Positions 24,833 to 35,065 of a DNA stretch of 64,000 nt are shown in pieces. Location: the NCBI GenBank assembly GCA_002371135.1, contig DFGB01000045.1:6373-70372 (forward strand), read 5' to 3'. How positions within the stretch are numbered: the stretch's first letter is position 1; each line of letters begins with the position of its first letter. Below the pieces are notes generated by a model. It saw only the letters and a program-made list of their open reading frames with translations. It was not told the DNA's origin and did no database searches. The position numbers and the translations under genes are program-made. The DNA is from Verrucomicrobia bacterium UBA3761 (GTDB lineage: Bacteria > Verrucomicrobiota > Kiritimatiellia > RFP12 > UBA1067).

Positions 24833-26881
24833 ATGTCTGAACTTGCATTCTTCCAGGATCTTGCGATTTTGATGGCGGTGGCGGGATTTGTCGCCGCCGC
24901 TTTCGACCGTTTGAAATGGCCGAAAGTGCTCGGGTACATCTTCGCGGGGATACTGCTCAGCCGCAACACATGGGGCGGCGCGTTTCTCGTAGACGAAACT
25001 TCGGTGCAGACGATCGGGCAGCTGGGCATCGTGTTTCTCATGTTCTCTCTCGGCCTCGGGTTTTCGACGGGCGACTTGAAGAGCGTGAAAGGCGTGGCGA
25101 TGCCGGTGGCGCTTCTCGACGTAGTGATAATGACGTGGACGGGCTACACCGTAGGCACGCGCGTCCTCGGGTGGTCGACGGTGCCGAGCCTGTTCCTGGG
25201 CGCAGCAATTTGCGACTCGGCTACGACCCTGCTCGCCAAAATCATCGGGGAAATGCGCTGGAACGACAGGCCATTCGTGAAATTCGTGATGGGGACCTCG
25301 GTCTGCGAAGACATCCTCTGCGTAGGCCTCATCGCTCTCATAACCGGCGTCGCGAACGGCAAGGGGATGGACGTCTCGTCGCTCGCGCTCTCGCTAGGGG
25401 GGCTCGGGATATTCTTCCTCGCGACGCTCGTCGCCGGGTTCGCGCTTGTGCCGCGGCTGTTGAAATCGGTCGCCAAGCGCGGCGACGACGAAGCGCTCCT
25501 CCTGACGGTGCTCGGGTTCTGCTTTTTCGTCTCGTATATCGCGTTCAAGTTCGAGTTCTCGCTCGCGCTGGGGGCGTTTCTCGTGGGGGTGATCGGCTCG
25601 ACGAGCGACGTGCGCTACAGGCTCAACCGCCTCGCAGAACCGCTGAAGTCGATGTTCGCGGCCGTGTTCTTCGTCTCCATCGGCCTCTTGGTAAACCCCG
25701 CGGAGTGCTTGCGCCACGCGCCGGAGATATTGATGCTCTCGGGAGTCGTGATTCTCGGCAAGTTCCTCAACTGCACGTTCGGCGCGCTTCTCTGCGGCCA
25801 GCGCATAAAAACTGCGGTGCAGCTGGGGCTGGGGCTCGCGCAAATCGGCGAGTTCGCCTTCATGGTCGCCCTCCTCTACGCCGTCTCGACGGGCGACAGC
25901 GCGACGCCCATCTACCAGATCGTCGTCGCCGTCTCCATCCTCACGACGCTCGTGAACCCGGTACTGCTGCGCTTCTCGGAACCGTTCGGAGATTTCCTCG
26001 AATCACAATGCCCCGTGCGCGTGAAGCGCATCCTCGAAGGCTACCGCGAGGCGATAGAGCGCTACACGGAAAACTCCAAGGGCTCTGCCGCTTCGCGCGA
26101 AATCCGCTCCGCAGTGCTGTTCCTCGTCATCTTTTTCGTCCTCGACTTCGCCGTCGCAATCAGCTGCACGATGCTCTCGCAGCGCGGCTGGGGGAACGTC
26201 TCGGAGTTTTTCGAGCTTCACAAGCGCTTCGTCTTCGCGCTCGTATTCAATCTATTCATGGTGGCGGTGCTCGCGCCGATCGTGAAAATATCGCGCAGTC
26301 TGGGCGAGGCGCTCTCCGACGTAATCGTCGGCGCGGGCGACGCCAACTGGCAGTTCGCCCTGCGCCACGCCGTCAAGCTTTTCGCGCTCGTCGCGATCGT
26401 GCTCCTGTGGTTCGCGCAGATGACGATGGTCAACGTCTCGCTCGTGCCGCAGGACAGGACGATGCAAATCGCAATCGCGATCATCCTCGTCGTCGCGCTT
26501 GCGTTCGGATGGAGGTTTTTCAGCCGCGCGTTCGCGGCGGCCTCGCGCCGCATCAAGGAAGCGATCACCGCCGACGAGCACCTGCGCCACGAACGCCCAG
26601 ACCTGCCGGAAAACCCGTTCGTCCTCACGGAACCGGCGGAACTCATCCACCGCGTCCACGTGCCGGAGACGTCGCCCGCGATAGGCTCTTCCATCGCGCA
26701 GCTGAACATCCGCGCCAAGACGGGCGCGAGCGTCTTCCGCGTGATCCGCGCCGGGAAACTCCACCGCAACCCGGGGCCGGGCTGGGTCTTCGCGCCGAAC
26801 GACCTCGTTCTCGCCTACGGCGACCACGTCCAGATCGCCGCGCTCAAAGACCTGCTCGGCGTCGTGAGCGAAACGAACTAG
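24833..26881 (+). CDS. Kef-type (CPA2) cation:proton antiporter with TrkA-C domain
   Basis: This 682-residue inner-membrane protein has an N-terminal exchanger of about twelve helices (residues 1-400; GYIFAGILLSRNTWGG, GIVFLMFSLGLGFS, GAFLVGVIGS, LGLAQIGEFAFMVALLYAV). Four more hydrophobic segments span ~420-560, and a cytosolic TrkA-C ligand domain lies at ~610-675 (AIGSSIAQLNIRAKTGASVF, PNDLVLAYGDHVQI). It probably exchanges potassium or sodium for protons. The TrkA-N nucleotide domain of KefB/C is absent, replaced by the extra membrane region. The next gene starts 33 nt downstream on the same strand. Confidence 0.9.
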   Translation: MSELAFFQDLAILMAVAGFVAAAFDRLKWPKVLGYIFAGILLSRNTWGGAFLVDETSVQTIGQLGIVFLMFSLGLGFSTGDLKSVKGVAMPVALLDVVIMTWTGYTVGTRVLGWSTVPSLFLGAAICDSATTLLAKIIGEMRWNDRPFVKFVMGTSVCEDILCVGLIALITGVANGKGMDVSSLALSLGGLGIFFLATLVAGFALVPRLLKSVAKRGDDEALLLTVLGFCFFVSYIAFKFEFSLALGAFLVGVIGSTSDVRYRLNRLAEPLKSMFAAVFFVSIGLLVNPAECLRHAPEILMLSGVVILGKFLNCTFGALLCGQRIKTAVQLGLGLAQIGEFAFMVALLYAVSTGDSATPIYQIVVAVSILTTLVNPVLLRFSEPFGDFLESQCPVRVKRILEGYREAIERYTENSKGSAASREIRSAVLFLVIFFVLDFAVAISCTMLSQRGWGNVSEFFELHKRFVFALVFNLFMVAVLAPIVKISRSLGEALSDVIVGAGDANWQFALRHAVKLFALVAIVLLWFAQMTMVNVSLVPQDRTMQIAIAIILVVALAFGWRFFSRAFAAASRRIKEAITADEHLRHERPDLPENPFVLTEPAELIHRVHVPETSPAIGSSIAQLNIRAKTGASVFRVIRAGKLHRNPGPGWVFAPNDLVLAYGDHVQIAALKDLLGVVSETN

Positions 26882-26914
26882 ACCACTCATTCCAGCCATT
26901 CAAGGAGACCGCCC

Positions 26915-27502
26915 ATGTCCCACCAACACGTCTACGACGAGCCAGAGCCCCAAGAACGCGCAGACTGCGAGGAAGGCGAATACGATGCCGCCATTCTCGC
27001 CGGGCCCGTACCGTCCCGCCTGAAATGCGAAACCGTCATCGACGGCTTGAACCCGGTGACGACCCTCTCGTTCCACCGCATCAACCCGGCCGTCGTGATG
27101 CTGATCCCCTTCACTTGCTTCTGGAGCGGCGGCTCGATGTACATGATCTACGTCCGCCAGTTCATGGAGCATAAATTCGACCTGACGGGCTCGCTCTTCG
27201 GACTGCCGTTCCTGATCGGCACGATAGCGCTCCTGTGCATCATCGCGTTCATGCTGTTCGGCAAGGAAGTCGTGACCCTCTCGCGCGGCCAGGGCAAGGA
27301 CTTCACGGGCGTGGGGCCGTTCGGCCGCACAAAGCGTTTCACCTACGACCGTAACACGCGCCTCACGCTCTACGAAGGGCGCGCAGGGCTCATCGAACTC
27401 AAGAACCCCGGCAAAGTGGGGACGACGCGAATATGCAGAAACTTCGACGAAGACGCGCGCGAATACGCCGCCGCCGTTCTCCGCCGGGAGTTCGCGAGAT
27501 AA
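26915..27502 (+). CDS. Two-helix membrane protein of unknown function
   Basis: This 195-residue protein has an acidic N-terminus (EPEPQERADCEEGEYD) and two hydrophobic segments at about 60-80 (AVVMLIPFTCFWSGGSMYMIY) and 95-120 (LFGLPFLIGTIALLCIIAFM). A C-terminal cytosolic part of ~75 residues looks like a small beta-rich domain (FTYDRNTRLTLYEGRAGLIE). I do not recognise it beyond a general resemblance to membrane-anchored PH-like proteins. A GGAG precedes the start. It sits between the antiporter and an EamA transporter on the same strand. Confidence 0.75.
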   Translation: MSHQHVYDEPEPQERADCEEGEYDAAILAGPVPSRLKCETVIDGLNPVTTLSFHRINPAVVMLIPFTCFWSGGSMYMIYVRQFMEHKFDLTGSLFGLPFLIGTIALLCIIAFMLFGKEVVTLSRGQGKDFTGVGPFGRTKRFTYDRNTRLTLYEGRAGLIELKNPGKVGTTRICRNFDEDAREYAAAVLRREFAR

Positions 27503-27508
27503 ACGCCC

Positions 27509-28372
27509 GTGACCTGGCTCTCCTACATATTCGCCTCTGCGGCGACGCTCGCGCTCTACGACATCTGCAAGAAGCACAGCGCCGCCGGCAACAGGACCTT
27601 CAACGTCCTTCTGCTGACGAGCGCGAGCGGCTTTCTGACCGTCCTCGCGACGCTGGCCGCGACTGGCGGCCTCGCGCCGATGTTCGCCCTCGCGCCGCGC
27701 GAATACGCGCTCCTGGGCGTGAAATCCACAATCGTCTCGACAAGCTGGGCGCTTGCATACATGGCGCTCAAGACCCTGCCTATCACCGTAATGGCGCCGA
27801 TCCGCGCCACGGGACCGGTCTGGACCACGCTCGCGGCGCTCGCCATATACGAAGAAATCCCGAGCGCCGTCCAGGCGCTCGGGTTCGCTCTCGCGTTCAC
27901 AGGGTCTTTCGCATTTTCGCTCGCGACGCGCCGAGAGGGCTTTACGCTGCGCTCGAAGGCGATCGTCCTCGCTATCGCGGCAACCCTCGCGGGCTCGGCT
28001 TCGGCGCTCTACGACAAGTTCATTCTGAATTCGCTCAAAATCCCGCCCAAGGCCGTTCTATTCTGGTTCATGTTCGCGATGAGCGTCATCTACGCCATCG
28101 CCGTCGCCGCGACGCGCAAGAGCGACAAAACGCGCTTTGAATGGCGCTGGACCATTCCGTTCGTGGGAGTGCTGCTTGCGATGAGCGACTTCTGCTACTT
28201 CTCGGCGCTGTCGTCGCCGGAAGCGAAAATCAGCATAATCTCCACCATCCGCCGCGTTTCGACCGTGGCGACGTTCGTCATCGGCGGCGCGCTGTTCCGC
28301 GAGAAGAATCTCCTGCGCAAAGGCATCGCCCTCGCGGCGATAATAGCCGGCGTGGTGCTGCTGGCGCTGTGA
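27509..28372 (+). CDS. EamA/DMT-family transporter
   Basis: This 287-residue drug/metabolite transporter-type protein has about ten hydrophobic helices in two five-helix halves, the second half starting near residue 150 (KAIVLAIAATLAGSASALYDKF). It starts with GTG, 6 nt after the preceding stop, so it is coupled to it. Family relatives export amino acids, nucleotides or metabolites; the substrate is not deducible. It converges on the HEAT-like gene, and the 27-nt gap between them holds a small hairpin (TGCCGCCA with TGGCGGCA, 28373-28392) without a T-run. Confidence 0.88.
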   Translation: MTWLSYIFASAATLALYDICKKHSAAGNRTFNVLLLTSASGFLTVLATLAATGGLAPMFALAPREYALLGVKSTIVSTSWALAYMALKTLPITVMAPIRATGPVWTTLAALAIYEEIPSAVQALGFALAFTGSFAFSLATRREGFTLRSKAIVLAIAATLAGSASALYDKFILNSLKIPPKAVLFWFMFAMSVIYAIAVAATRKSDKTRFEWRWTIPFVGVLLAMSDFCYFSALSSPEAKISIISTIRRVSTVATFVIGGALFREKNLLRKGIALAAIIAGVVLLAL

Positions 28373-28399
28373 TGCCGCCATGTATGGCGGCACGCCTGG

Positions 28400-29251
28400 C
28401 TATTCCGCTTCCACCGAAGCCTCGAGCGCGGCTTCGCCGCCGTAGAACTCGTCGTCGTCTTCGTCGTCCGGGTTCTCGGCAAGCCACTCGTCGAGCTTCT
28501 CCGGCGTCGTGATATCCTCTTCGCCGGTGTAGAACTCGATGTTGTCCTGCAAATTCTCGTGCACGGCGGCGTTTTCGGACGCCATAAGCGCCTTGATCGT
28601 CTCCACCGCGACGGAGTGGCGCATGTTGTTGAGCTCGAACATCATCGAATCCATGACGTCCGGGTCGCGCACGATCTTGGCCGCCTCCAGGAGAATCGCG
28701 GCTTTCTCGCGGTCGCTGAGGTCGGTATCGCCAATCGCCTCTTCCCACTTCTCGATGGCGGAATCGACAACCTCGGAATCGCCGTCGGCGATAAAGCCGA
28801 CGAGTTCCGGCAGCGTCGAAGGTCCAAACCAGCCGAGCGCCTCGATCGCGGCGATTTTGATCGCCTTCGGGATGCCGTCGGGCCATTCCTTGGAGGCCTG
28901 GAGCTGCTGGATGAGCTTCAAAAGCTCATGCTCGTTTTCATCATCGAGGGCCTTGCGAATTTCCTCGATCAACGCACGCTGGGCATCGGTGAGATTGGCC
29001 TCGTCGTCGTCGTCGAGGGCGAAAACCGGTTTTTCGCGCGCGGAATCCTCTTGCGTGGCGACTACGCGGAATGTCTTGTTGCCGGATTTAGTCTGGATGC
29101 GCACCTTCTCGGGCTTGGAATTTTTGGCGACCTTGACCGACACGACTTCGAAGTCCGGGTTCTCGGGCTTGGGAGAAAATGCAAGCACAATCGCAGTCGC
29201 GCCGAGTGCCGCGACCACCGCTCCAGCTATTATCCAAAACAGGTTCTTCAT
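28400..29251 (-). CDS. Membrane-anchored HEAT-like repeat protein
   Basis: This 283-residue protein has one N-terminal transmembrane anchor (residues 4-25) and an extracytoplasmic region that is mostly acidic and helical. Residues ~85-240 form helical pairs resembling HEAT repeats (AIKIAAIEALGWFGPSTLPELVGFIAD, VVDSAIEKWEEAI, VAVETIKALMASENAAVHENL). The C-terminus is very acidic (DDEDDDEF). I do not know a function; such proteins usually serve as scaffolds. Confidence 0.75.
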   Translation of the reverse strand: MKNLFWIIAGAVVAALGATAIVLAFSPKPENPDFEVVSVKVAKNSKPEKVRIQTKSGNKTFRVVATQEDSAREKPVFALDDDDEANLTDAQRALIEEIRKALDDENEHELLKLIQQLQASKEWPDGIPKAIKIAAIEALGWFGPSTLPELVGFIADGDSEVVDSAIEKWEEAIGDTDLSDREKAAILLEAAKIVRDPDVMDSMMFELNNMRHSVAVETIKALMASENAAVHENLQDNIEFYTGEEDITTPEKLDEWLAENPDDEDDDEFYGGEAALEASVEAE

Positions 29252-29286
29252 ATATTATAGTATATGCCCGTCTCCAGGAGCAATGA

Positions 29287-29326
29287 CAAAAAAAATTACG
29301 GACGGGGGCGAAGCGCCCCCGTCCGT
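29287..29326 (-). terminator. Rho-independent terminator of the dnaK-groESL operon
   Basis: A perfect 13-bp stem (ACGGACGGGGGCG, 29298-29310, with CGCCCCCGTCCGT, 29314-29326) is followed on the minus strand by an eight-T tract. It begins about 10 nt after the groEL stop. Confidence 0.92.
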
Positions 29327-29336
29327 CGGGTTGGGA

Positions 29337-30971
29337 TTACATCATTCCATCCATGCCGCCGGGGGCGCCATGTCCGCCACAGTTGCAGGCGTCCTTCTTT
29401 TCGGGAAGGTCGGTGACCATGCAATCCGTGGTGAGCAGGAGACCCGCGATGGATGCCGCGTTCTGGAGGGCGGAGCGCGTCACCTTGGCGGGATCGACAA
29501 CGCCGGCCTTCAAGAGGTCGCAGTATTCGCCGGTGCGGACGTTGTAGCCGTTCGTGCCGGTCGCCTTCTTGACGTTGGCGATGACGAGAGCGGCTTCCTG
29601 TCCGGCGTTGTCGACGAGCTTCCTGAGAGGAGCTTCGATCGCGCGCTCGACGATGGACGCGCCGACCTTCTCGTCGCCCGCGAGTTCGAGAGCCGCGATG
29701 GCCTTCTGCGCACGGAGGTAGGCGACGCCGCCGCCGGCGACGATACCTTCCTCGACCGCAGCGCGGGTGGCGTGGAGCGCGTCGTCGACGCGATCCTTCT
29801 TCTCCTTCATGGCAGCCTCGGTCGCGGCGCCGACCTTGATGAGCGCGACGCCGCCGGCGAGCTTGGCGAGGCGCTCCTGGAGCTTCTCGCGATCGTAGTC
29901 GCTCGTCGTATCCTCGATCTGCTTCTTGATCTGGTCGACGCGGGCCTTGATGTCCGCAGACTTGCCGAGACCTTCGACGATCGTGGTGTTGTCCTTGTCG
30001 ACGACCACCTTCTTCGCACGGCCGAGCATGTCGAGCGTGACGGATTCGAGCTTGACGCCGATATCCTCGCTGATGAGCCTGCCGCCGGTGAGGATTGCGA
30101 TATCCTCGAGAATCGCCTTGCGGCGATCGCCGAAGCCGGGAGCCTTGACGGCGCAGACCTGGAACGTGCCGCGGAGCTTGTTCACGACGAGCGTCGCAAG
30201 CGCTTCGCCCTCGACGTCCTCGGCGACAATCATGAGCGGACGGCCGGTCTTCGCGACAGCCTGCAGCAGAGGAAGCATGTCCTGGAGGTTGGAAATCTTC
30301 TTCTCGAAGAGGAGGATGAAGGGATTTTCAAGCTCGCACTCCATATCCTCGGGCGAGGTGACGAAGTAGGGCGAGAGGTAGCCCTTGTCGAACTGCATGC
30401 CCTCGACGACGTCGAGAGTGGACTCGAGAGTCTTCGCTTCCTCGACGGTGATGGTGCCTTCCTTGCCGACCTTGTCCATCGCGTCGGAGATCATCTTGCC
30501 GATTTCCGTGTCGCCGTTGGCGGAGATGGTGGCGACCTGGGCGATTTCGTCGGCCGACTTCACCTTCTTCGACTGCTTGGCGATCGAGTCGACGACTGCG
30601 GCGGTGGCCTTGTCGATACCGGCCTTGAGGGCCATGGCGTTGGCGCCGGCGGTGAGGTTCTTGAGGCCTTCACGGTAGATGGCCTCGGCGAGGAGAGTGG
30701 CGGTCGTGGTGCCGTCGCCCGCGACGTCGTTCGTCTTGGAGGCGACTTCCTTCACCATCTGCGCGCCCATATTCTCGAAGGGATCGGGCAGCTCGATCTC
30801 CTTGGCGACTGTGACGCCGTCCTTGGTAATCTGGGGCGAACCGAACTTCTTGTCGAGAATCACGTTGCGGCCGGAGGGGCCGAGAGTGGAAGTGACGGCG
30901 GCGGAGAGCTTCTCCACGCCCGCGAGGATCTTCTGGCGGGCTTCCGCATCGAATTTAATCTGCTTTGCCAT
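29337..30971 (-). CDS. groEL: Chaperonin GroEL (Hsp60)
   Basis: This 544-residue chaperonin forms the double-ring folding chamber with GroES. The family signature blocks are all present: [29 protein letters not shown] at the N-terminus (ATP site, with [12 protein letters not shown] near residue 86) and [12 protein letters not shown], followed by [17 protein letters not shown] near 400. The C-terminal tail is [12 protein letters not shown], preceded by two cysteines (DACNCGG), which is unusual in an otherwise standard GGM tail. It is third in the operon, 58 nt after groES. Confidence 0.98.
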   Translation of the reverse strand: MAKQIKFDAEARQKILAGVEKLSAAVTSTLGPSGRNVILDKKFGSPQITKDGVTVAKEIELPDPFENMGAQMVKEVASKTNDVAGDGTTTATLLAEAIYREGLKNLTAGANAMALKAGIDKATAAVVDSIAKQSKKVKSADEIAQVATISANGDTEIGKMISDAMDKVGKEGTITVEEAKTLESTLDVVEGMQFDKGYLSPYFVTSPEDMECELENPFILLFEKKISNLQDMLPLLQAVAKTGRPLMIVAEDVEGEALATLVVNKLRGTFQVCAVKAPGFGDRRKAILEDIAILTGGRLISEDIGVKLESVTLDMLGRAKKVVVDKDNTTIVEGLGKSADIKARVDQIKKQIEDTTSDYDREKLQERLAKLAGGVALIKVGAATEAAMKEKKDRVDDALHATRAAVEEGIVAGGGVAYLRAQKAIAALELAGDEKVGASIVERAIEAPLRKLVDNAGQEAALVIANVKKATGTNGYNVRTGEYCDLLKAGVVDPAKVTRSALQNAASIAGLLLTTDCMVTDLPEKKDACNCGGHGAPGGMDGMM

Positions 30972-31029
30972 TGTCTTTTTCCTTGAAATTTACTGGAAGG
31001 TCTAGAGAGCCTAGACGATCTGGATGATG

Positions 31030-31317
31030 TTACTTTTCCAATACGCCGAGGAGGTCTTCTTCGCGGACGAGCTGGAGCTTCTGGCCGTCGAGCTTGACTT
31101 CCGTGCCGCCGTACTTGGGCAGGAGGACGGTATCGCCCGGCTTGACGTCGAACTTGAGCTCCTTGCCTTCCTTGTCGGTCTTCTTGCCGACCGCGATCAC
31201 CTTGCCCTGCATGGGCTTTTCCTTGGCCGAATCGGGGATGATGATACCGCCGACGGTCTGTTCCTTCTCTTCGATGGGTTCCACGAGCACGCGGTCCCCA
31301 AGAGGTCTGATCTTCAT
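31030..31317 (-). CDS. groES: Co-chaperonin GroES (Hsp10)
   Basis: This 95-residue co-chaperonin starts [20 protein letters not shown]. The mobile loop is [18 protein letters not shown], and the closing beta-barrel ends [11 protein letters not shown]. Length is standard. It lies 37 nt after dnaK and 58 nt before groEL, in the same direction. Confidence 0.97.
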   Translation of the reverse strand: MKIRPLGDRVLVEPIEEKEQTVGGIIIPDSAKEKPMQGKVIAVGKKTDKEGKELKFDVKPGDTVLLPKYGGTEVKLDGQKLQLVREEDLLGVLEK

Positions 31318-31354
31318 TTGTTTGGTCCTTTCTGAGATTGAGGTTGAGGTGGGA

Positions 31355-33268
<1,914 letters not shown>

Positions 33269-33350
33269 TGTCTTGTTCCTTTCTGTCATCTAACTGGACT
33301 TCAGCTACGGACTAGACAACAGCAACAGCCGTGCCAATGGGCGAAAACCC

Positions 33351-33429
33351 CCGTTTGTCGCGTTTTGTCGCGCCGTTTTGTCGCAGTGCGACATCAATGC
33401 GCGACATTTGCAAGCCAATGTGCGACATA
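33351..33429. repeat. Inverted TGTCGC / GCGACA array upstream of dnaK
   Basis: Three copies of TTGTCGC (33355, 33364 and 33378 regions) face three copies of GCGACAT (to 33427). The centre, 33379-33393, is a perfect 7-1-7 palindrome (TGTCGCAGTGCGACA) ending at the stop of the metalloprotease gene (33394-33396). The array lies about 110-160 nt upstream of dnaK. It has the same architecture as the other word-hairpins but could also be an operator. Confidence 0.6.
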
Positions 33430-34095
33430 CAGCGCCGCGTCCCAGACGCCACAATAGGCGCTCGCGGTGCGGAGGCGAAGGAAATCCCAGAGCTCCGCAA
33501 ATGCGAGATTGGTCGTCGCCGCAAGCCACACGAGCACGACGGCGACATTCGCGACGTAAATGAAGGTCCACGAGAAAATCCGCCCATAGAGCGTTATATC
33601 CGGCTGGCGCGTCGCGAGAGTATCGAGCGTGAACAAGATGTGGAACGCCCACGTGAAAGCGATTGCGAACATCCACGCCGGCAGGCACGGTAGCGGCCGC
33701 ACGAACCACCAAGTCGCCAGCGCCAGCAATATCACTATAAAGGAATAGAACGGGAAGAAATACGGCGCGAGGGTGATGAGGAGGTTCGACTTCGTAAGCC
33801 GCACGCTGCCGCCCGACGCCGCCACGCGCAATTTCGAGGGCTTCGCGAAGAACAAGAGCCCCCACAGCGCATGCGTCAATTCATGCGCGAGCACATACGT
33901 CTTCATTGGATGCGGCAAGCACACCCAGACGACCAGAAACGCCGCCATCCCCGCGACAAACGCGATCGTCTCCGCGCCGAATACGCCGCCGCCGCGGCCC
34001 GCCGCCGCCCAGACTGCGTCGAACAACACTCTCGCCAGCGCCCAGCAAAACGGGAGCGCCGCCAAAGCAAACAGCATTCGCAGGAAGGCCCGCAT
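33394..34095 (-). CDS. Membrane zinc metalloprotease-like protein (HExxH)
   Basis: This 233-residue membrane protein has the zinc motif H71-E-L-T-H75 (VLAHELTHALWG) next to a hydrophobic helix and five to six hydrophobic segments. This resembles the M50B/DUF3267-type intramembrane metallopeptidases. The second metal ligand typical of site-2 proteases (an NxxPxxxxDG block) is not obvious. TLDTLATRQPDI could supply an aspartate. The substrate is unknown. Its last residues are encoded by the GCGACA repeat arm. The start lies 24 nt after the DivIC-like gene, so they are probably cotranscribed. Confidence 0.78.
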   Translation of the reverse strand: MRAFLRMLFALAALPFCWALARVLFDAVWAAAGRGGGVFGAETIAFVAGMAAFLVVWVCLPHPMKTYVLAHELTHALWGLLFFAKPSKLRVAASGGSVRLTKSNLLITLAPYFFPFYSFIVILLALATWWFVRPLPCLPAWMFAIAFTWAFHILFTLDTLATRQPDITLYGRIFSWTFIYVANVAVVLVWLAATTNLAFAELWDFLRLRTASAYCGVWDAALYVAHWLANVAH

Positions 34096-34119
34096 GGCGC
34101 CGGCAGGAGTCCGGGATGG

Positions 34120-34410
34120 TCAATTCTCGAACACGAAAACGAGTTCGCCGGGGTAGACGCGGCGTTTCTGGCGCGCTATCGCCTCCACGAAATCCGCATC
34201 CGTCTTGAAACGCTGGCGGTATTCGGCCAGTTTCGCTATCTCAAGCCGCTTCAACTCAATCTGACGGTTCAGCGCCTCGTCTTCCCTCTTGAGCGACTGC
34301 ATGCGGTTGTAAATCGGCCACAACGTCACCCACGCCGCGACGAATATCACGCCCACCATGACCAGCATGATGAACTTGCAGATTTTTTCTTTTAGGCTTT
34401 CTTTCCTCAC
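34120..34410 (-). CDS. Septum formation initiator (FtsB/DivIC-like)
   Basis: This 96-residue bitopic protein has a short cytosolic N-terminus (MRKESLKEK), one transmembrane helix (about 12-33), an extracytoplasmic coiled coil (about 34-65; YNRMQSLKREDEALNRQIEL) and the family's C-terminal block (FVEAIARQKRRVYPGELVFVFEN). FtsB/DivIC proteins link early and late divisome components. The length is typical. Confidence 0.85.
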   Translation of the reverse strand: MRKESLKEKICKFIMLVMVGVIFVAAWVTLWPIYNRMQSLKREDEALNRQIELKRLEIAKLAEYRQRFKTDADFVEAIARQKRRVYPGELVFVFEN

Positions 34411-34447
34411 ACCGCATTATTATAGCAAAATTTTCTTATTTTGGGTA

Positions 34448-34477
34448 TTGACAAAATTCAAAAAAATATGAGACAAT
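34448..34477 (+). promoter_or_regulatory. Sigma70-type promoter of the CBM48 gene
   Basis: A perfect TTGACA (34448-34453), an 18-nt AT-rich spacer and GACAAT (34472-34477) lie about 60 nt before the start codon. Confidence 0.7.
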
Positions 34478-34536
34478 ATTCCGCAGTTCTCCCCCCGAAA
34501 GGGAGGGCGTTCGTAAAACAAGGAAAACGAAAAGAC

Positions 34537-34893
34537 ATGAAGATCAAAAAGACTACTAAAAAGTCTGCGGAAACTGTGGTAGTCGCCACCAAAGCGGCTC
34601 CTTCGGTAGCCAAGAAGACGGCCAAGCCCGCCGCGAAGTCGGTCACGTTCACCGTGCATGCGGATGCCGGCAAGGCCGTGTTCGTCGCAGGTGAGTTCAA
34701 CAACTGGGATGCCACCGCCAAGAAGATGGCCTACAAGGCCAAGGACGGCATCTACTCCGCCACGATCAAGCTCGCTCCCGGCGAGTATCAGTACAAGTTC
34801 GTGATCGACGGCACGTGGTGCGCCGATCCGGAGAACGTGAACTCCGTCGCGAACGATCAGGGCACGTTCAACTCGGTGGTGACTGTCAAGTAA
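34537..34893 (+). CDS. Glycogen-binding CBM48/AMPK-type domain protein with basic N-terminus
   Basis: This 118-residue cytoplasmic protein consists of a lysine/alanine/proline-rich, histone-H1-like N-terminal tail (residues 1-42; KKTTKK, AKKTAKPAAK) and one carbohydrate-binding module (43-118). FVAGEFNNWDATAKKM, LAPGEYQYKFVIDG, TWCADPENV and NSVVTVK are the classical AMPK-beta glycogen-binding signatures. There is no catalytic domain. I use the ATG at 34537 (AAGGAAAA upstream); the longer frame to 34441 covers the promoter. It may tether something to glycogen. Glycogen phosphorylase is at the right end of the window. Confidence 0.88.
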   Translation: MKIKKTTKKSAETVVVATKAAPSVAKKTAKPAAKSVTFTVHADAGKAVFVAGEFNNWDATAKKMAYKAKDGIYSATIKLAPGEYQYKFVIDGTWCADPENVNSVANDQGTFNSVVTVK

Positions 34894-34939
34894 AGCGTCG
34901 CATCCTCTCACGCGAGGCTCCAATTCGCGTGGAAAGCTA

Positions 34940-34974
34940 CGGCACGAGGCCATCAGGCCCCGTGCCGCTTTTTT
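34940..34974 (+). terminator. Rho-independent terminator of the CBM48 gene
   Basis: CGGCACGAGGCC pairs with GGCCCCGTGCCG around ATCA and is followed by a run of T (34969-34974). Confidence 0.9.
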
Positions 34975-34975
34975 A

Positions 34976-35065
34976 AAGGTTGAAAAGTTGAAAGGTTGAA
35001 AGGTTGAAAAGTACAGGGATGACGCGCTTTTCAACTTTTCAACTTTTGAACTTTTCAACTTTTGA
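34976..35065. repeat. Inverted word-hairpin (TTGAAAGG/TTGAAAAG word) at the valS stop
   Basis: The left arm 34976-35012 iterates GGTTGAAAAGTTGAAA. The right arm 35027-35065 iterates CTTTTCAACTTTTCAAC. The loop is 14 nt. It lies between the convergent CBM48 and valS genes. The valS stop codon (35055-35057) and its last codons are inside the right arm. The word is the same as at 14251-14371. Confidence 0.8.

Noticed and set aside
33269..33350. CIRCE element before dnaK
   Set aside because: No TTAGCACTC-N9-GAGTGCTAA or close variant is present.
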